A stretch of DNA of 6,147 nt from NCBI GenBank assembly GCA_022571575.1, contig JACZXN010000114.1, forward strand, positions 1 to 6,147, read 5' to 3'. Positions 1 to 6,147 of this stretch are shown piece by piece (the stretch's first letter is position 1; every line of letters starts with the position of its first letter). The notes under the pieces were generated by a model, which worked only from the letters and a program-made list of their open reading frames with translations, was not told the origin of the DNA and ran no database searches. Source of the DNA: Chloroflexota bacterium (lineage in GTDB: Bacteria; Chloroflexota; Dehalococcoidia; UBA3495). A program made the translations under genes and the position numbers.

Positions 1-2
1 GT

Positions 3-1850
3 CCCATCGCCCTGCTGAACTCCCTTCGCTTCGGCCCCCTGGACGACCCCCAGAACCGGCACCTGTTTCACGGCGTGGTGGGCGGCATCTCCTGGTACGG
101 CAATTGTATCGGCGTGCCCGACGTGGCCGGTGAGATCTGCTTCGACCAGTCCTACTCCCAGAACCCCCTGGTCAACGCCATGTGCGTGGGCCTGATCCGG
201 TCCGACCGCATCGCCACCGCCGCGGCCAGCGGGGTGGGCGACGTGCTGCTCCTGGTGGGCGCGGGCACCGGGCGCGACGGCATCCACGGGGCCTCCGGAT
301 TGGCCTCCCGGACATTCGAGGAAGATGTGGAGCTGCGTCCCACCGTTCAGGTGGGCAACCCGTTCTTGGAAAAAGTCCTCATCGAGGCCTGTCTGGAGGC
401 CCTGGACACCGGGCTGGTGAACGCCATCCAAGACCTGGGCGCGGCGGGGTTGACCAGCGCGGCCGTGGAGTCGGCGTACCGGGGCGGACGGGGCATCCGC
501 CTGGACATCTCCCAGGTCCACCAGCGGGAACAGGGGATGAGTCCCTACGAGGTGATGCTCTCGGAGTCCCAGGAGCGGATGTTGCTGGTGGTGGCGCCGG
601 AAAACGTGCCCGTCATCAGGGCCGTCTTTCACAGATGGGACGTGACCTGCCGGGACATTGGCCGCGTCATCGCCGAGCAGGTGGCCCAGGTGACCGACGG
701 CCCGGAGTTGGTGGCCGACCTGCCCATCGGGCCCCTGTCAGAAGCACCCCAGTACCGGTTGGAGGGGAAGCCGACCGAGGCGGACATCAAACGCACCCAG
801 TTGGATCTGGACTCGGTCCCGCTGCCCCAGGGCGGCCCGCAACAGACCTTGCTGCGCCTCCTGGCGTCTCCCAACATCGCCAGCAAGCAGGGAGTCTACC
901 GGCAGTACGACCACCAGGTGCAGACCAACACCGTGATCGGCCCGGGAAGCGACGCCGCCGTCCTGAGGGTGAAGGGGACGAAGAAAGCCATCGCCCTCAC
1001 CATCGACGGCAACGGCCGTTTCTGCCAATTGGACCCGTTCCAGGGGGGGCAGATAGTGGTCGCCGAGGTCTGCCGTAACCTGAGCTGTTCCGGGGCGTTG
1101 CCCTTGGCGGTGACCGACTGCCTCAACTTCGGCAGCCCGGAACGGCCCGACATCTATCACCAGTTGGAGCAGTGCATCCGGGGTATCGCGGAGGCCTGTA
1201 GGGTTCTGGAGGTGCCGGTGGTCAGCGGCAACGTGAGCCTGTACAACGAGTCCAGGGGCCAGGCGATCTTCCCCACGCCAGTCGTGGGTGGTCTGGGGCT
1301 GCTGGAAGACGCCGCCAATGCCACAAGGTCGGCCTTCGCCGGGGAAGGGTTGGTGGTTGCCCTCCTGGGCGCGGACACCAGCGAGGCCGGACCTCACGAC
1401 CTGGCCGGCAGCGAGTACCTGCAATGCATCCACGGGCGGGTGGAAGGTAGCCCAAAGATAGACTTAGATCTGGAAAAGAGGGTGCAGCAGGTTTGCCGCC
1501 GGGCCATCGAACAGGGCCGCATAACCTCGGCCCACGACTGCTCGGAGGGCGGCCTGGCCGTGGCGCTGGCCGAGTGCTCCATCCAGGGCGGCGTTGGCTT
1601 CACGGGTGATTTCCCCGTTCCCAGCCGCTGGGACGCAGCCCTGTTCGGCGAACGGCAGTCCCGTATCATCGTCGGCCTGCCGGAGGGGCAGTGGGATGCC
1701 CTGGCTGGCCTGGCCTCGGACCTGGGAGTGCCGGTGCTCAGATTGGGGTATACTGGCGGCGACCGATTCCGGCTCAACCGGCAGGTGGACCTGCCGGTTT
1801 CCCAGATCAGCGACGTATGGAACAACGGCCTGGAGGCAGCCGGTGGATAA
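3..1850 (+). CDS. purL: Phosphoribosylformylglycinamidine synthase subunit PurL (FGAM synthase II), 5' partial
   Basis: PurL catalyses the ATP-dependent amination of formylglycinamide ribonucleotide to formylglycinamidine ribonucleotide in cytosolic de novo purine synthesis, using ammonia delivered by PurQ with PurS. The frame is open from base 3, reading [20 protein letters not shown], so the GTG at 75 is internal and not the start. About 615 residues are visible. By comparison with the Bacillus-type short PurL (about 740 aa), roughly the first 120 residues are missing, including the N-terminal histidine region. Visible conserved blocks are [49 protein letters not shown], the second-half block [25 protein letters not shown] (1221-1253) and [16 protein letters not shown] (from 1527). 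The two tandem AIRS-like halves are both represented and the C-terminus looks intact. The stop TAA lies inside the start region of the next gene. Identification is by recalled family similarity and is very secure. Confidence 0.97.
   Translation, partial: PIALLNSLRFGPLDDPQNRHLFHGVVGGISWYGNCIGVPDVAGEICFDQSYSQNPLVNAMCVGLIRSDRIATAAASGVGDVLLLVGAGTGRDGIHGASGLASRTFEEDVELRPTVQVGNPFLEKVLIEACLEALDTGLVNAIQDLGAAGLTSAAVESAYRGGRGIRLDISQVHQREQGMSPYEVMLSESQERMLLVVAPENVPVIRAVFHRWDVTCRDIGRVIAEQVAQVTDGPELVADLPIGPLSEAPQYRLEGKPTEADIKRTQLDLDSVPLPQGGPQQTLLRLLASPNIASKQGVYRQYDHQVQTNTVIGPGSDAAVLRVKGTKKAIALTIDGNGRFCQLDPFQGGQIVVAEVCRNLSCSGALPLAVTDCLNFGSPERPDIYHQLEQCIRGIAEACRVLEVPVVSGNVSLYNESRGQAIFPTPVVGGLGLLEDAANATRSAFAGEGLVVALLGADTSEAGPHDLAGSEYLQCIHGRVEGSPKIDLDLEKRVQQVCRRAIEQGRITSAHDCSEGGLAVALAECSIQGGVGFTGDFPVPSRWDAALFGERQSRIIVGLPEGQWDALAGLASDLGVPVLRLGYTGGDRFRLNRQVDLPVSQISDVWNNGLEAAGG
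1832..1836 (+). promoter_or_regulatory. Ribosome binding site for the glycosyltransferase
   Basis: GGAGG sits inside the last codons of purL, six bases before the GTG at 1843. It settles the glycosyltransferase start at 1843 rather than any of the in-frame start codons further upstream inside purL. The overlap of the GTG with the purL stop suggests translational coupling. Confidence 0.75.
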
Positions 1851-3060
1851 CACACCACTGCGCGTTCTGTTTCTCACCCCCTATTTCCGGCCCTATCTGG
1901 GGGGCATAGAAAGGGCGATAGAGCAACTGTCGTTCCAGATTCAGCGGTCGGCTTCCGTCGAAGCCGTCGGGGTGCTCACGACCAAGTACTCTTTCCCCCG
2001 GCATCCGGAACCCACCTGGGATGACCGGGAGACCACTCCCGAGGGCATCTCCATCTACCGTCTCTCCGGATTCCCCCGCCGGTCCATCCCCCTCTACTCC
2101 GTCCCGCTGGTCTGGTTCTCGCCGTGGCGTCTGAAGAAATATCTGGACGAATTCAGACCCGACGTGATTCATTTCGTGGGCGACGGCTGGTTCTGGGGCC
2201 ATTTTTGGGCGTGGTTCTGGTACCGGGGCCGGGCCCGGTTCGTGTTCACTCCTTCCTACCACACCCTGCCGCCCAGCAGATGGTGGCTGAAGCCCATCAA
2301 CGCCTTTCTGTGCCGCGTGGCCGACCGGGTGATCGCGCTGACCGGCCTGGAGGCGGAGGGTGTCCGCCGGGCCTATCTCACGCCCAAAGACAAGATCGGA
2401 ATCATTGGCTGGGGAACGTCGATCAGCGAAAACGCCAACGCCAACGGCGGCGGAGACGGTCCGGCCCAGAAACAAGAGCAGCATCACTCGGGCGAAGAAC
2501 CGGAAACCAAGCCCCTGACGGTGCTCTGCGTCGGCCGGCTGGGGAAGCACAAAGGCCAGCGCTGGCTGCTGGATACCTACCTGCGGGCCCGTGACGAGTT
2601 CAAACGCCCGGTGCGCCTGGTGCTGGTGGGCCGGGACGAGGATGCCGCCGCCGAGATAGAGGGCTTCATCGCCCAGCACCAACTCCAGAAAGAGGTGACC
2701 GTGACCGGCGAGGTCTCGGACCACGAGTTGGCCGATTGGTACGCCGAAGCCGGCCTGTTCGTCCTTTTCTCCCAGTACGAGGCCTTTGGACTGGTGTTTC
2801 TTGAGGCCATGGGCCACGGCACGCCGGTGCTGACCCACGACGTCGGCGCCAACCGGGAGGTGCTGAGACAGGGAGCGGTGGTGGTGCCCAGGTTCGACCG
2901 GGAGGCGGCCGTCAGCGAGTTGGTCCGCCTGGTGAACGACGAAGCAGCCCGCCGGGAGTTGGGCCGCCAAGCCCAGCGGTACGCCCTCTCTGAGTTCACG
3001 TGGCCGGCGGTGGCCGAGAAGTATCTGGAAGTCTACCAGCCCACCCGGACCGCGGCCTGA
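1843..3060 (+). CDS. Family 4 (GT-B fold) glycosyltransferase
   Basis: Predicted 405-residue enzyme that transfers a sugar from an activated donor, probably retaining. Donor and acceptor are unknown. The GTG start is chosen because a GGAGG lies six bases upstream and because the protein then begins with the typical first strand and glycine loop ([24 protein letters not shown] at residues 20-23). The N-terminal acceptor domain spans about residues 6-190. The C-terminal nucleotide-sugar domain begins at [14 protein letters not shown] (about 225-238) and carries the E-x7-E pair at E313 and E321 in [18 protein letters not shown], the usual GT4 donor-binding motif. There is no signal peptide. Oddities are an aromatic patch at 116-127 and a hydrophilic Asn/Gly/Gln/Glu-rich linker at about 195-224 between the domains. 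It overlaps purL by 8 bases and is followed after 16 bases by a glycoside hydrolase, so the pair may act on related glycosides. Family assignment is firm; the substrate is open. Confidence 0.9.
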   Translation: MDNTPLRVLFLTPYFRPYLGGIERAIEQLSFQIQRSASVEAVGVLTTKYSFPRHPEPTWDDRETTPEGISIYRLSGFPRRSIPLYSVPLVWFSPWRLKKYLDEFRPDVIHFVGDGWFWGHFWAWFWYRGRARFVFTPSYHTLPPSRWWLKPINAFLCRVADRVIALTGLEAEGVRRAYLTPKDKIGIIGWGTSISENANANGGGDGPAQKQEQHHSGEEPETKPLTVLCVGRLGKHKGQRWLLDTYLRARDEFKRPVRLVLVGRDEDAAAEIEGFIAQHQLQKEVTVTGEVSDHELADWYAEAGLFVLFSQYEAFGLVFLEAMGHGTPVLTHDVGANREVLRQGAVVVPRFDREAAVSELVRLVNDEAARRELGRQAQRYALSEFTWPAVAEKYLEVYQPTRTAA

Positions 3061-3064
3061 GACC

Positions 3065-3069
3065 GGAGA
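3065..3069 (+). promoter_or_regulatory. Ribosome binding site for the glycoside hydrolase
   Basis: GGAGA lies seven bases before the GTG at 3077 in the 16-base gap after the glycosyltransferase stop. It supports the GTG start; no other usable start codon lies upstream in the same frame. Confidence 0.65.
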
Positions 3070-3076
3070 ACACCAC

Positions 3077-4306
3077 GTGGACCGAACATCACTGGAAGAA
3101 GGCGCGCGCCGGATACTGCTGACCAACCTGCGCCAGGGCGTGGCCGATTGGAACGGCCAGGAATACAGCTTCGTCTGTCCCTCCCTCACCGGCTATCCAT
3201 TCCAATGGTTCTGGGACTCTTGCTTCCACGCCATCGCCCTGATCCACCTGGACCCGGACCAGGCCAAAGCCGAGCTGCGCACCCTGATGAGCGGCGCCCT
3301 CCCCGACGGCTTCATGCCCCACATCATCTTCTGGGAGATGGAGAAGCAGCCCGACTTCCTGAGCCGCAATATCGTCGGTCAGACCGACCCCCATTACAGC
3401 TCCACCATGCAGCCGCCCATCATCGCCTACGCCGTGGAACGGGTCTACCAGGCCACCGGCGATGAGGAGTTCCGGAGGGCGGCCCTGCCGGTGCTGACCA
3501 ATTTCTACCGTTGGCTGCGAAGGACCAGGGACCCCGACGACGACGGCCTGATCGCGGTCATACAGCCGGAAGAAGCGGGGACGGACTGTTCTCCCAAGTA
3601 CGACGAAGCCCTGGGGCTCACCGAGCTTTCCAATCAGGGATTCATCGCCGCGCTGAAGGAGATCTACCGGGCCTACGAGCCGATGCGGGGCGACGATCAT
3701 AAGATACTTGCCGCCGACCTCTTTCATTTCGAGGACGTGCTGGTGAACTCGATCTACGCCTTGGGCCTGCGCTCCTTGGCCCGCCTGCTTGGGGACTCGC
3801 CCGAGGCGGAGGAGTTCAACCGCGAGGCCGGCCGCACCCGGGACGCCCTGCTGGAGAAGTGCTGGGACGAGGATGCCGGGGCGTTTTTCGACCTGTCAGG
3901 CGTTGCCGAGAAGCCGGTCAAGGTTGTGACCATCAGTTCACTTATGCCCCTGATATTGGACGACCTCCCCAGGCCCATCGTCGAGCGGCTGGTGACGGAC
4001 TGGGTGTCGTCGCCGGACCATTTCTGGACCCCCTATCCGCTGCCCTCCGTTCCGGCCTCGGACCCCAAGTTCATGCCCGGCAACCCCAGAGGGTTCATCT
4101 GGCGCGGGCCCTCGTGGATCAACACCAACTGGTTCTTGTCCCGCGCCCTGCGGGACCACGGCTACCCGGAACTGGCCGACGCCATCGTGTCCAAGAGCCA
4201 AGAGTGCATCGAGAAATCCGGTTTCAGGGAGTATTACCACCCCTTCACCGGCGAGGGGCTGGGCGCCAGGGACTTCGGCTGGTCCACGCTGATCCTGGAC
4301 ATGTGA
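3077..4306 (+). CDS. GH63-like glycoside hydrolase, resembling mannosylglycerate/glucosylglycerate hydrolase
   Basis: Predicted 409-residue cytosolic inverting glycosidase with an (alpha/alpha)6 barrel. No signal peptide is seen. Recognisable active-site blocks are YPFQWFWDSCFHAIAL (about residues 40-55), SSTMQPPIIAYA (108-119), EEAGTDCSPKYDEAL (165-179), NPRGFIWRGPSWINTNWF (336-353) and FREYYHPFTGEGLGARDFGWS (383-402). By analogy with characterised GH63 mannosylglycerate and glucosylglycerate hydrolases, D170 would be the general acid and E385 the general base; both are present. The length fits the short MGH-like enzymes rather than the much larger eukaryotic processing glucosidase I. The gene follows the GT4 gene by 16 bases, with its own ribosome binding site, so the two are probably co-transcribed. 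The substrate could be glucosylglycerate, mannosylglycerate or another small alpha-glycoside; an amylo-glucosidase or trehalase-like role is less likely. The family call is good and the exact specificity is inference. Confidence 0.85.
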   Translation: MDRTSLEEGARRILLTNLRQGVADWNGQEYSFVCPSLTGYPFQWFWDSCFHAIALIHLDPDQAKAELRTLMSGALPDGFMPHIIFWEMEKQPDFLSRNIVGQTDPHYSSTMQPPIIAYAVERVYQATGDEEFRRAALPVLTNFYRWLRRTRDPDDDGLIAVIQPEEAGTDCSPKYDEALGLTELSNQGFIAALKEIYRAYEPMRGDDHKILAADLFHFEDVLVNSIYALGLRSLARLLGDSPEAEEFNREAGRTRDALLEKCWDEDAGAFFDLSGVAEKPVKVVTISSLMPLILDDLPRPIVERLVTDWVSSPDHFWTPYPLPSVPASDPKFMPGNPRGFIWRGPSWINTNWFLSRALRDHGYPELADAIVSKSQECIEKSGFREYYHPFTGEGLGARDFGWSTLILDM

Positions 4307-4480
4307 CCGCGCCCTCATGGCGGGGGGCATGGCTGCCGGAAGAAACATCCGTCATTCCTTCCCGACAGGCGCATCAGAACCAGGGCCAGGATTCAGTGGG
4401 CTGCTGGGACTCGGGAATCACTTGAGAAAGGGGAGGCCGACGTTCGAAAGACCCAGGTAATAATCAGGGGCTGGTGTTTC

Positions 4481-4825
4481 GTGGCAATTTCCCTGTATCT
4501 CGTTGTGTTGCTGGTGGTTCTGGCGATACTGATCGGACAGGATTCACTGCACCAGTCGCAACACAGTTGGTGGCAAAACGCAATCGGCCCGGCTGTCTTG
4601 GTTGTTCAGTTGTCAGCGTTAAGCCTGTTTGCTTGGGGATTGACCGTTTGGAGTTCTTCTCTGGCGTGGAGAGTGCGGGTCTCCGCGTGGCTGATATTGT
4701 TGGCGGGATTGGTTCCTCTAGTCAGTTTTTCCATGTATCTAGCGCCGCTCTTGATGACGGTAATTCCAGGCCTATGGCCCTGGCACCGGATGACAAGGCA
4801 GGTAAGAAGTCAGCCCTCAGCGTAA
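4481..4825 (+). CDS. Small hydrophobic protein with three predicted membrane segments, unknown function
   Basis: I do not recognise this 114-residue protein. It has hydrophobic runs at about residues 4-19 (SLYLVVLLVVLAILIG), 34-57 and 67-99, separated by short polar loops (QDSLHQSQHSWWQN, then SSSLAWRVRV), and ends in a basic tail (WHRMTRQVRSQPSA). That pattern fits an inner-membrane protein with three helices. The GTG start follows a weak AGGGG at 4466-4470 with a long ten-base gap. The frame is open further upstream but has no ATG, GTG or TTG there. Codon use is more relaxed and AT-richer than in the upstream enzymes, which fits either recent acquisition or a decayed or spurious ORF. An overlapping 151-codon frame (4474-4929) lacks any coherent protein character, so I prefer this one. 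It stands 174 bases after the hydrolase with no clear terminator between them. Confidence 0.5.
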   Translation: MAISLYLVVLLVVLAILIGQDSLHQSQHSWWQNAIGPAVLVVQLSALSLFAWGLTVWSSSLAWRVRVSAWLILLAGLVPLVSFSMYLAPLLMTVIPGLWPWHRMTRQVRSQPSA

Positions 4826-4978
4826 TGGGTACACCCCGACGGAACCCCGACGCCCCTATGTGGTGCGGCCTCGTTCCAAATGGCGAGCCGGACTGCCGGG
4901 TGCGTATGGTTCGACGGAAACACCTTTAGCGGGCTGATGTGGCCCTTGGTCTACGGGTCCGGGAGATCGCCGAAGCGT

Positions 4979-5007
4979 GTAGGGGCGGGTTTCAAACCCG
5001 CCCCTAC
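4979..5007. repeat. Perfect 29-base palindrome, REP/MITE-like dispersed element
   Basis: The arms 4979-4992 (GTAGGGGCGGGTTT) and 4994-5007 are exact reverse complements around a single C at 4993. GCGT at 4975-4978 pairs with ACGC at 5012-5015 across a four-base bulge, so the folding unit is probably longer. There is no T tract, so it is unlikely to be an intrinsic terminator. Very similar GGGGCGGGTTTCAAACCCGCCCC sequences recur, as I recall, between genes in many environmental genomes, including Chloroflexota. Whether it recurs in this genome cannot be seen from one window. Confidence 0.75.
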
Positions 5008-5155
5008 GTCTACGCGATGATGTTCCATGGGGAAGCGCAACGTCACCCATTCGTTCGTCCCCAGCTTGTCGACGGATGCGCATAGGCTGATTCCCGGCTC
5101 AAGAACTTGGGTTGGGGAGAGGTTGAAGGAAAAGGGAGTACGAACCGAGGCTAAG

Positions 5156-5187
5156 AAAAAGCGTCCCGATTCATCGGGACGCTTTTT
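5156..5187. terminator. Bidirectional Rho-independent terminator
   Basis: GCGTCCCGAT (5161-5170) pairs perfectly with ATCGGGACGC (5173-5182), realistically as a nine-pair GC-rich stem with a four-base TTCA loop. It is flanked by AAAAA on the left (5156-5160) and TTTTT on the right (5183-5187), giving a U tract on either transcript. On the minus strand it lies 30 bases beyond the stop of the convergent gene. On the plus strand it could end transcripts from the putative membrane gene or read-through from the purL group. Confidence 0.92.
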
Positions 5188-5217
5188 AGTTGCTCGAGTT
5201 GATCGTTGGGGTTCGGT

Positions 5218-6147
5218 CTAGTTCCGGCGGGGCCGGAAGAGCCGGGAGATGAAACCGGTCTCGGTGCGGGCCTCGGCGGCTTCTTTCCCGGTTTCGTAGT
5301 CCTCATCGTCGTAATCGGGGTAGTCCGAGGCGGCCACATCGGTGCCCTGGTCGATCGTCTCCGGGGTCTCCGGCGTTTCCGAAGTCTCCGGCGTTTCCGA
5401 TATTTCCGAGGTTACGGGGGTTTCCAGCGATGGTTCCGGATCCACGGAGGCGGAACTCTCTACGTCGGCCGCAGCGCCTCCACCGCCCGAATGAGCGGCT
5501 ATGGCCTGTTGCACCATGGGGTGTTCGTGGTTCAGGTTGAAGGTGCGGCGGCGGCGGTTCTGGCCCGAGGTCTCGTCGCGCCAGCTATGGTTGCCCTTCA
5601 GGAAGAACTCGCCGTCGCTCAGGCCGCGGAGTATCTTGCTCACGTAGGTGCGGGAACTGGACTGGCCCCACCGCTGTGTGATCTCGGCGCTTCCGGCCTC
5701 AAGTCCCTGGCCAAGGGCGTCGCAGATCTCGGCCACCAGGAAGTTGAAGGCTACGTGGCTCACGCCCTCCTGGTGCTCCAGGGTATTGGCCATGAGGATC
5801 AGGTCTGAGACGCGGTCGGCCAGGAAGCCGTCGTCCGGCTCGGTGGGCATGTTCAGATTGCTGATCGCGTTCTGGAGAGCCTTAGCCAACTCCTCGTTAT
5901 CGCCAAAGGGAGAACTGGGCGTGGCGGGCTCGGTTTCTGCCGGTTGGTACGAGTGCTCCTCGGCTTGTTCGTCTTGGTCATGCTGGCCGTTGGTTGCGAC
6001 GGCGGGAACCAGGTCGTGGTCGGTTTCGGTGTCCTCGACAACCGCCGAATCATCGATCTCGGAACTGACGGGTTCCGGCGTGGGCGCTTCATCTTGCTGC
6101 CTGGAGCGGGGCAAGCGTCCGCGCCGGCGTCGGGGCCGGGAGTTGGG
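5218..6147 (-). CDS. Hypothetical protein with acidic disordered region, winged-helix-like core and Glu-Thr-Pro repeats, 5' partial
   Basis: I do not recognise a named family. The stop TAG is at 5220-5218. The frame stays open to the window edge and reads PNSRPRRRRGRLPRSRQQDE at its start. A TTG at 6114 could give 298 residues but has no clear ribosome binding site, so the true start is probably outside the window. Numbering from that TTG, residues 8-75 are acidic, Glu/Asp/Pro/Gln-rich and likely disordered. Residues about 76-135 look helical (EELAKALQNAI, FLADRVSDLILMANTL). Residues about 140-196 read like a helix-turn-helix plus basic wing (AEITQRWGQSSSRTYVSKIL, then SGQNRRRRTFNLN). Residues 209-215 are Gly/Ala-rich, 231-255 are TSE/TPE repeats, 264-274 are Asp/Tyr/Glu-rich, and the end is basic (GFISRLFRPRRN). 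It could bind nucleic acid. The Arg-rich opening could be the end of a further upstream domain. It converges on the left-hand genes and ends just before the bidirectional terminator. Confidence 0.7.
   Translation of the reverse strand, partial: PNSRPRRRRGRLPRSRQQDEAPTPEPVSSEIDDSAVVEDTETDHDLVPAVATNGQHDQDEQAEEHSYQPAETEPATPSSPFGDNEELAKALQNAISNLNMPTEPDDGFLADRVSDLILMANTLEHQEGVSHVAFNFLVAEICDALGQGLEAGSAEITQRWGQSSSRTYVSKILRGLSDGEFFLKGNHSWRDETSGQNRRRRTFNLNHEHPMVQQAIAAHSGGGGAAADVESSASVDPEPSLETPVTSEISETPETSETPETPETIDQGTDVAASDYPDYDDEDYETGKEAAEARTETGFISRLFRPRRN
5366..5400 (-). repeat. Two tandem 18-base units inside the convergent gene
   Basis: The 17-base word GTCTCCGGCGTTTCCGA occurs at 5366-5382 and 5384-5400, a period of 18 bases (six codons). 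On the minus strand it encodes SETPET-type repeats. More degenerate copies flank it (about 5355-5365 and 5401-5435). The near-identity at DNA level points to recent tandem duplication or slippage within a low-complexity linker. Confidence 0.8.

Larger units (their letters stand above)
4826..5217. other. Intergenic region with palindromic repeat and terminator, no convincing gene
   Basis: About 390 bases between the putative membrane protein and the convergent gene. It holds a 9-base direct repeat ACCCCGACG (4833-4841 and 4844-4852), the 29-base palindrome at 4979-5007 and the terminator hairpin at 5156-5187. Short frames here, including one on the minus strand crossing the palindrome and one on the plus strand crossing the terminator, are rich in Arg, Gly and Pro, have no recognisable domain and are judged non-coding. 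Confidence 0.6.

Noticed and set aside
1807..3189. 460-codon minus-strand frame across the glycosyltransferase
   Set aside because: Long antisense frame expected in GC-rich coding DNA; the plus strand carries clear GT4 motifs and the minus frame has none.
4307..4330. G-rich stretch after the hydrolase stop as a terminator
   Set aside because: Only a short imperfect stem can form and there is no following T tract.
4350..4420. Possible degenerate inverted repeat (GTCATTCCTTCCCGA ... TCGGGAATCAC)
   Set aside because: Only about six bases pair well over a spacer of roughly 45 bases; too weak to call a repeat or terminator, though it could be a decayed dispersed element.
4458..4463. TAATAA as a possible -10 box before the small membrane gene
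   Set aside because: No -35-like element at about 17 bases; the nearest TTGAGA (4422-4427) is 30 bases away.
4474..4929. 151-codon plus-strand frame overlapping the small membrane protein
   Set aside because: It has no domain, hydrophobic pattern or coherent composition, and the overlapping frame at 4481 gives a far more protein-like sequence.
4856..5083. 75-codon minus-strand frame crossing the palindrome
   Set aside because: Its sequence (RRRGGFETRPYTLRR) is simply a translation of the palindromic repeat, a known source of spurious small proteins.
5027..5221. 64-codon plus-strand frame ending near the convergent gene's stop
   Set aside because: It runs straight through the terminator hairpin and has no recognisable features.
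5206..5808. 200-codon plus-strand frame opposite the convergent gene
   Set aside because: It is the antisense shadow of the minus-strand gene; it starts beside that gene's stop and its Gly/Arg/Val-rich composition mirrors the GC-rich codons opposite.

Overview
The window looks like chromosomal DNA from a GC-rich bacterium that uses GTG starts freely: two of the three assignable starts are GTG, as is the best start of a possible small ORF. It carries one housekeeping purine gene and otherwise accessory material. The lineage cannot be proven from 6 kb. The short-type PurL excludes the long gamma-proteobacterial form. The gene mix and the intergenic palindrome remind me of environmental Chloroflexota (Dehalococcoidia/SAR202-like) genomes, but this is a weak inference.

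Left part (1-4306, + strand): a compact three-gene run. It begins inside purL, the large subunit of formylglycinamidine ribonucleotide synthase. The N-terminal part of purL lies outside the window. Its stop codon overlaps by 8 bases the GTG start of a GT4-type glycosyltransferase. Sixteen bases after that gene, a second GTG opens a complete (alpha/alpha)6-barrel glycoside hydrolase resembling the GH63 mannosylglycerate/glucosylglycerate hydrolases. The spacing suggests one transcript. The enzyme pair could make and break a small glycoside or a glycan, but the substrate cannot be read from sequence, and the link to purL is probably positional only.

Middle part (4307-5217): gene-poor and visibly less GC-rich in places. 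It holds a probable small membrane protein with three hydrophobic segments (4481-4825), a perfect 29-base palindrome (4979-5007) that looks like a dispersed repeat, and a strong symmetric hairpin flanked by A5 and T5 (5156-5187) that can terminate transcription from both sides.

Right part (5218-6147, - strand): the 3' portion of a convergent gene for an unusual protein with an acidic disordered N-terminal region, a central domain that resembles a winged helix, a low-complexity Glu-Thr-Pro repeat tail and a basic C-terminus. Its reading frame stays open to the window edge, so the true start is probably outside. I found no RNA genes, CRISPR array, transposase or attachment site.
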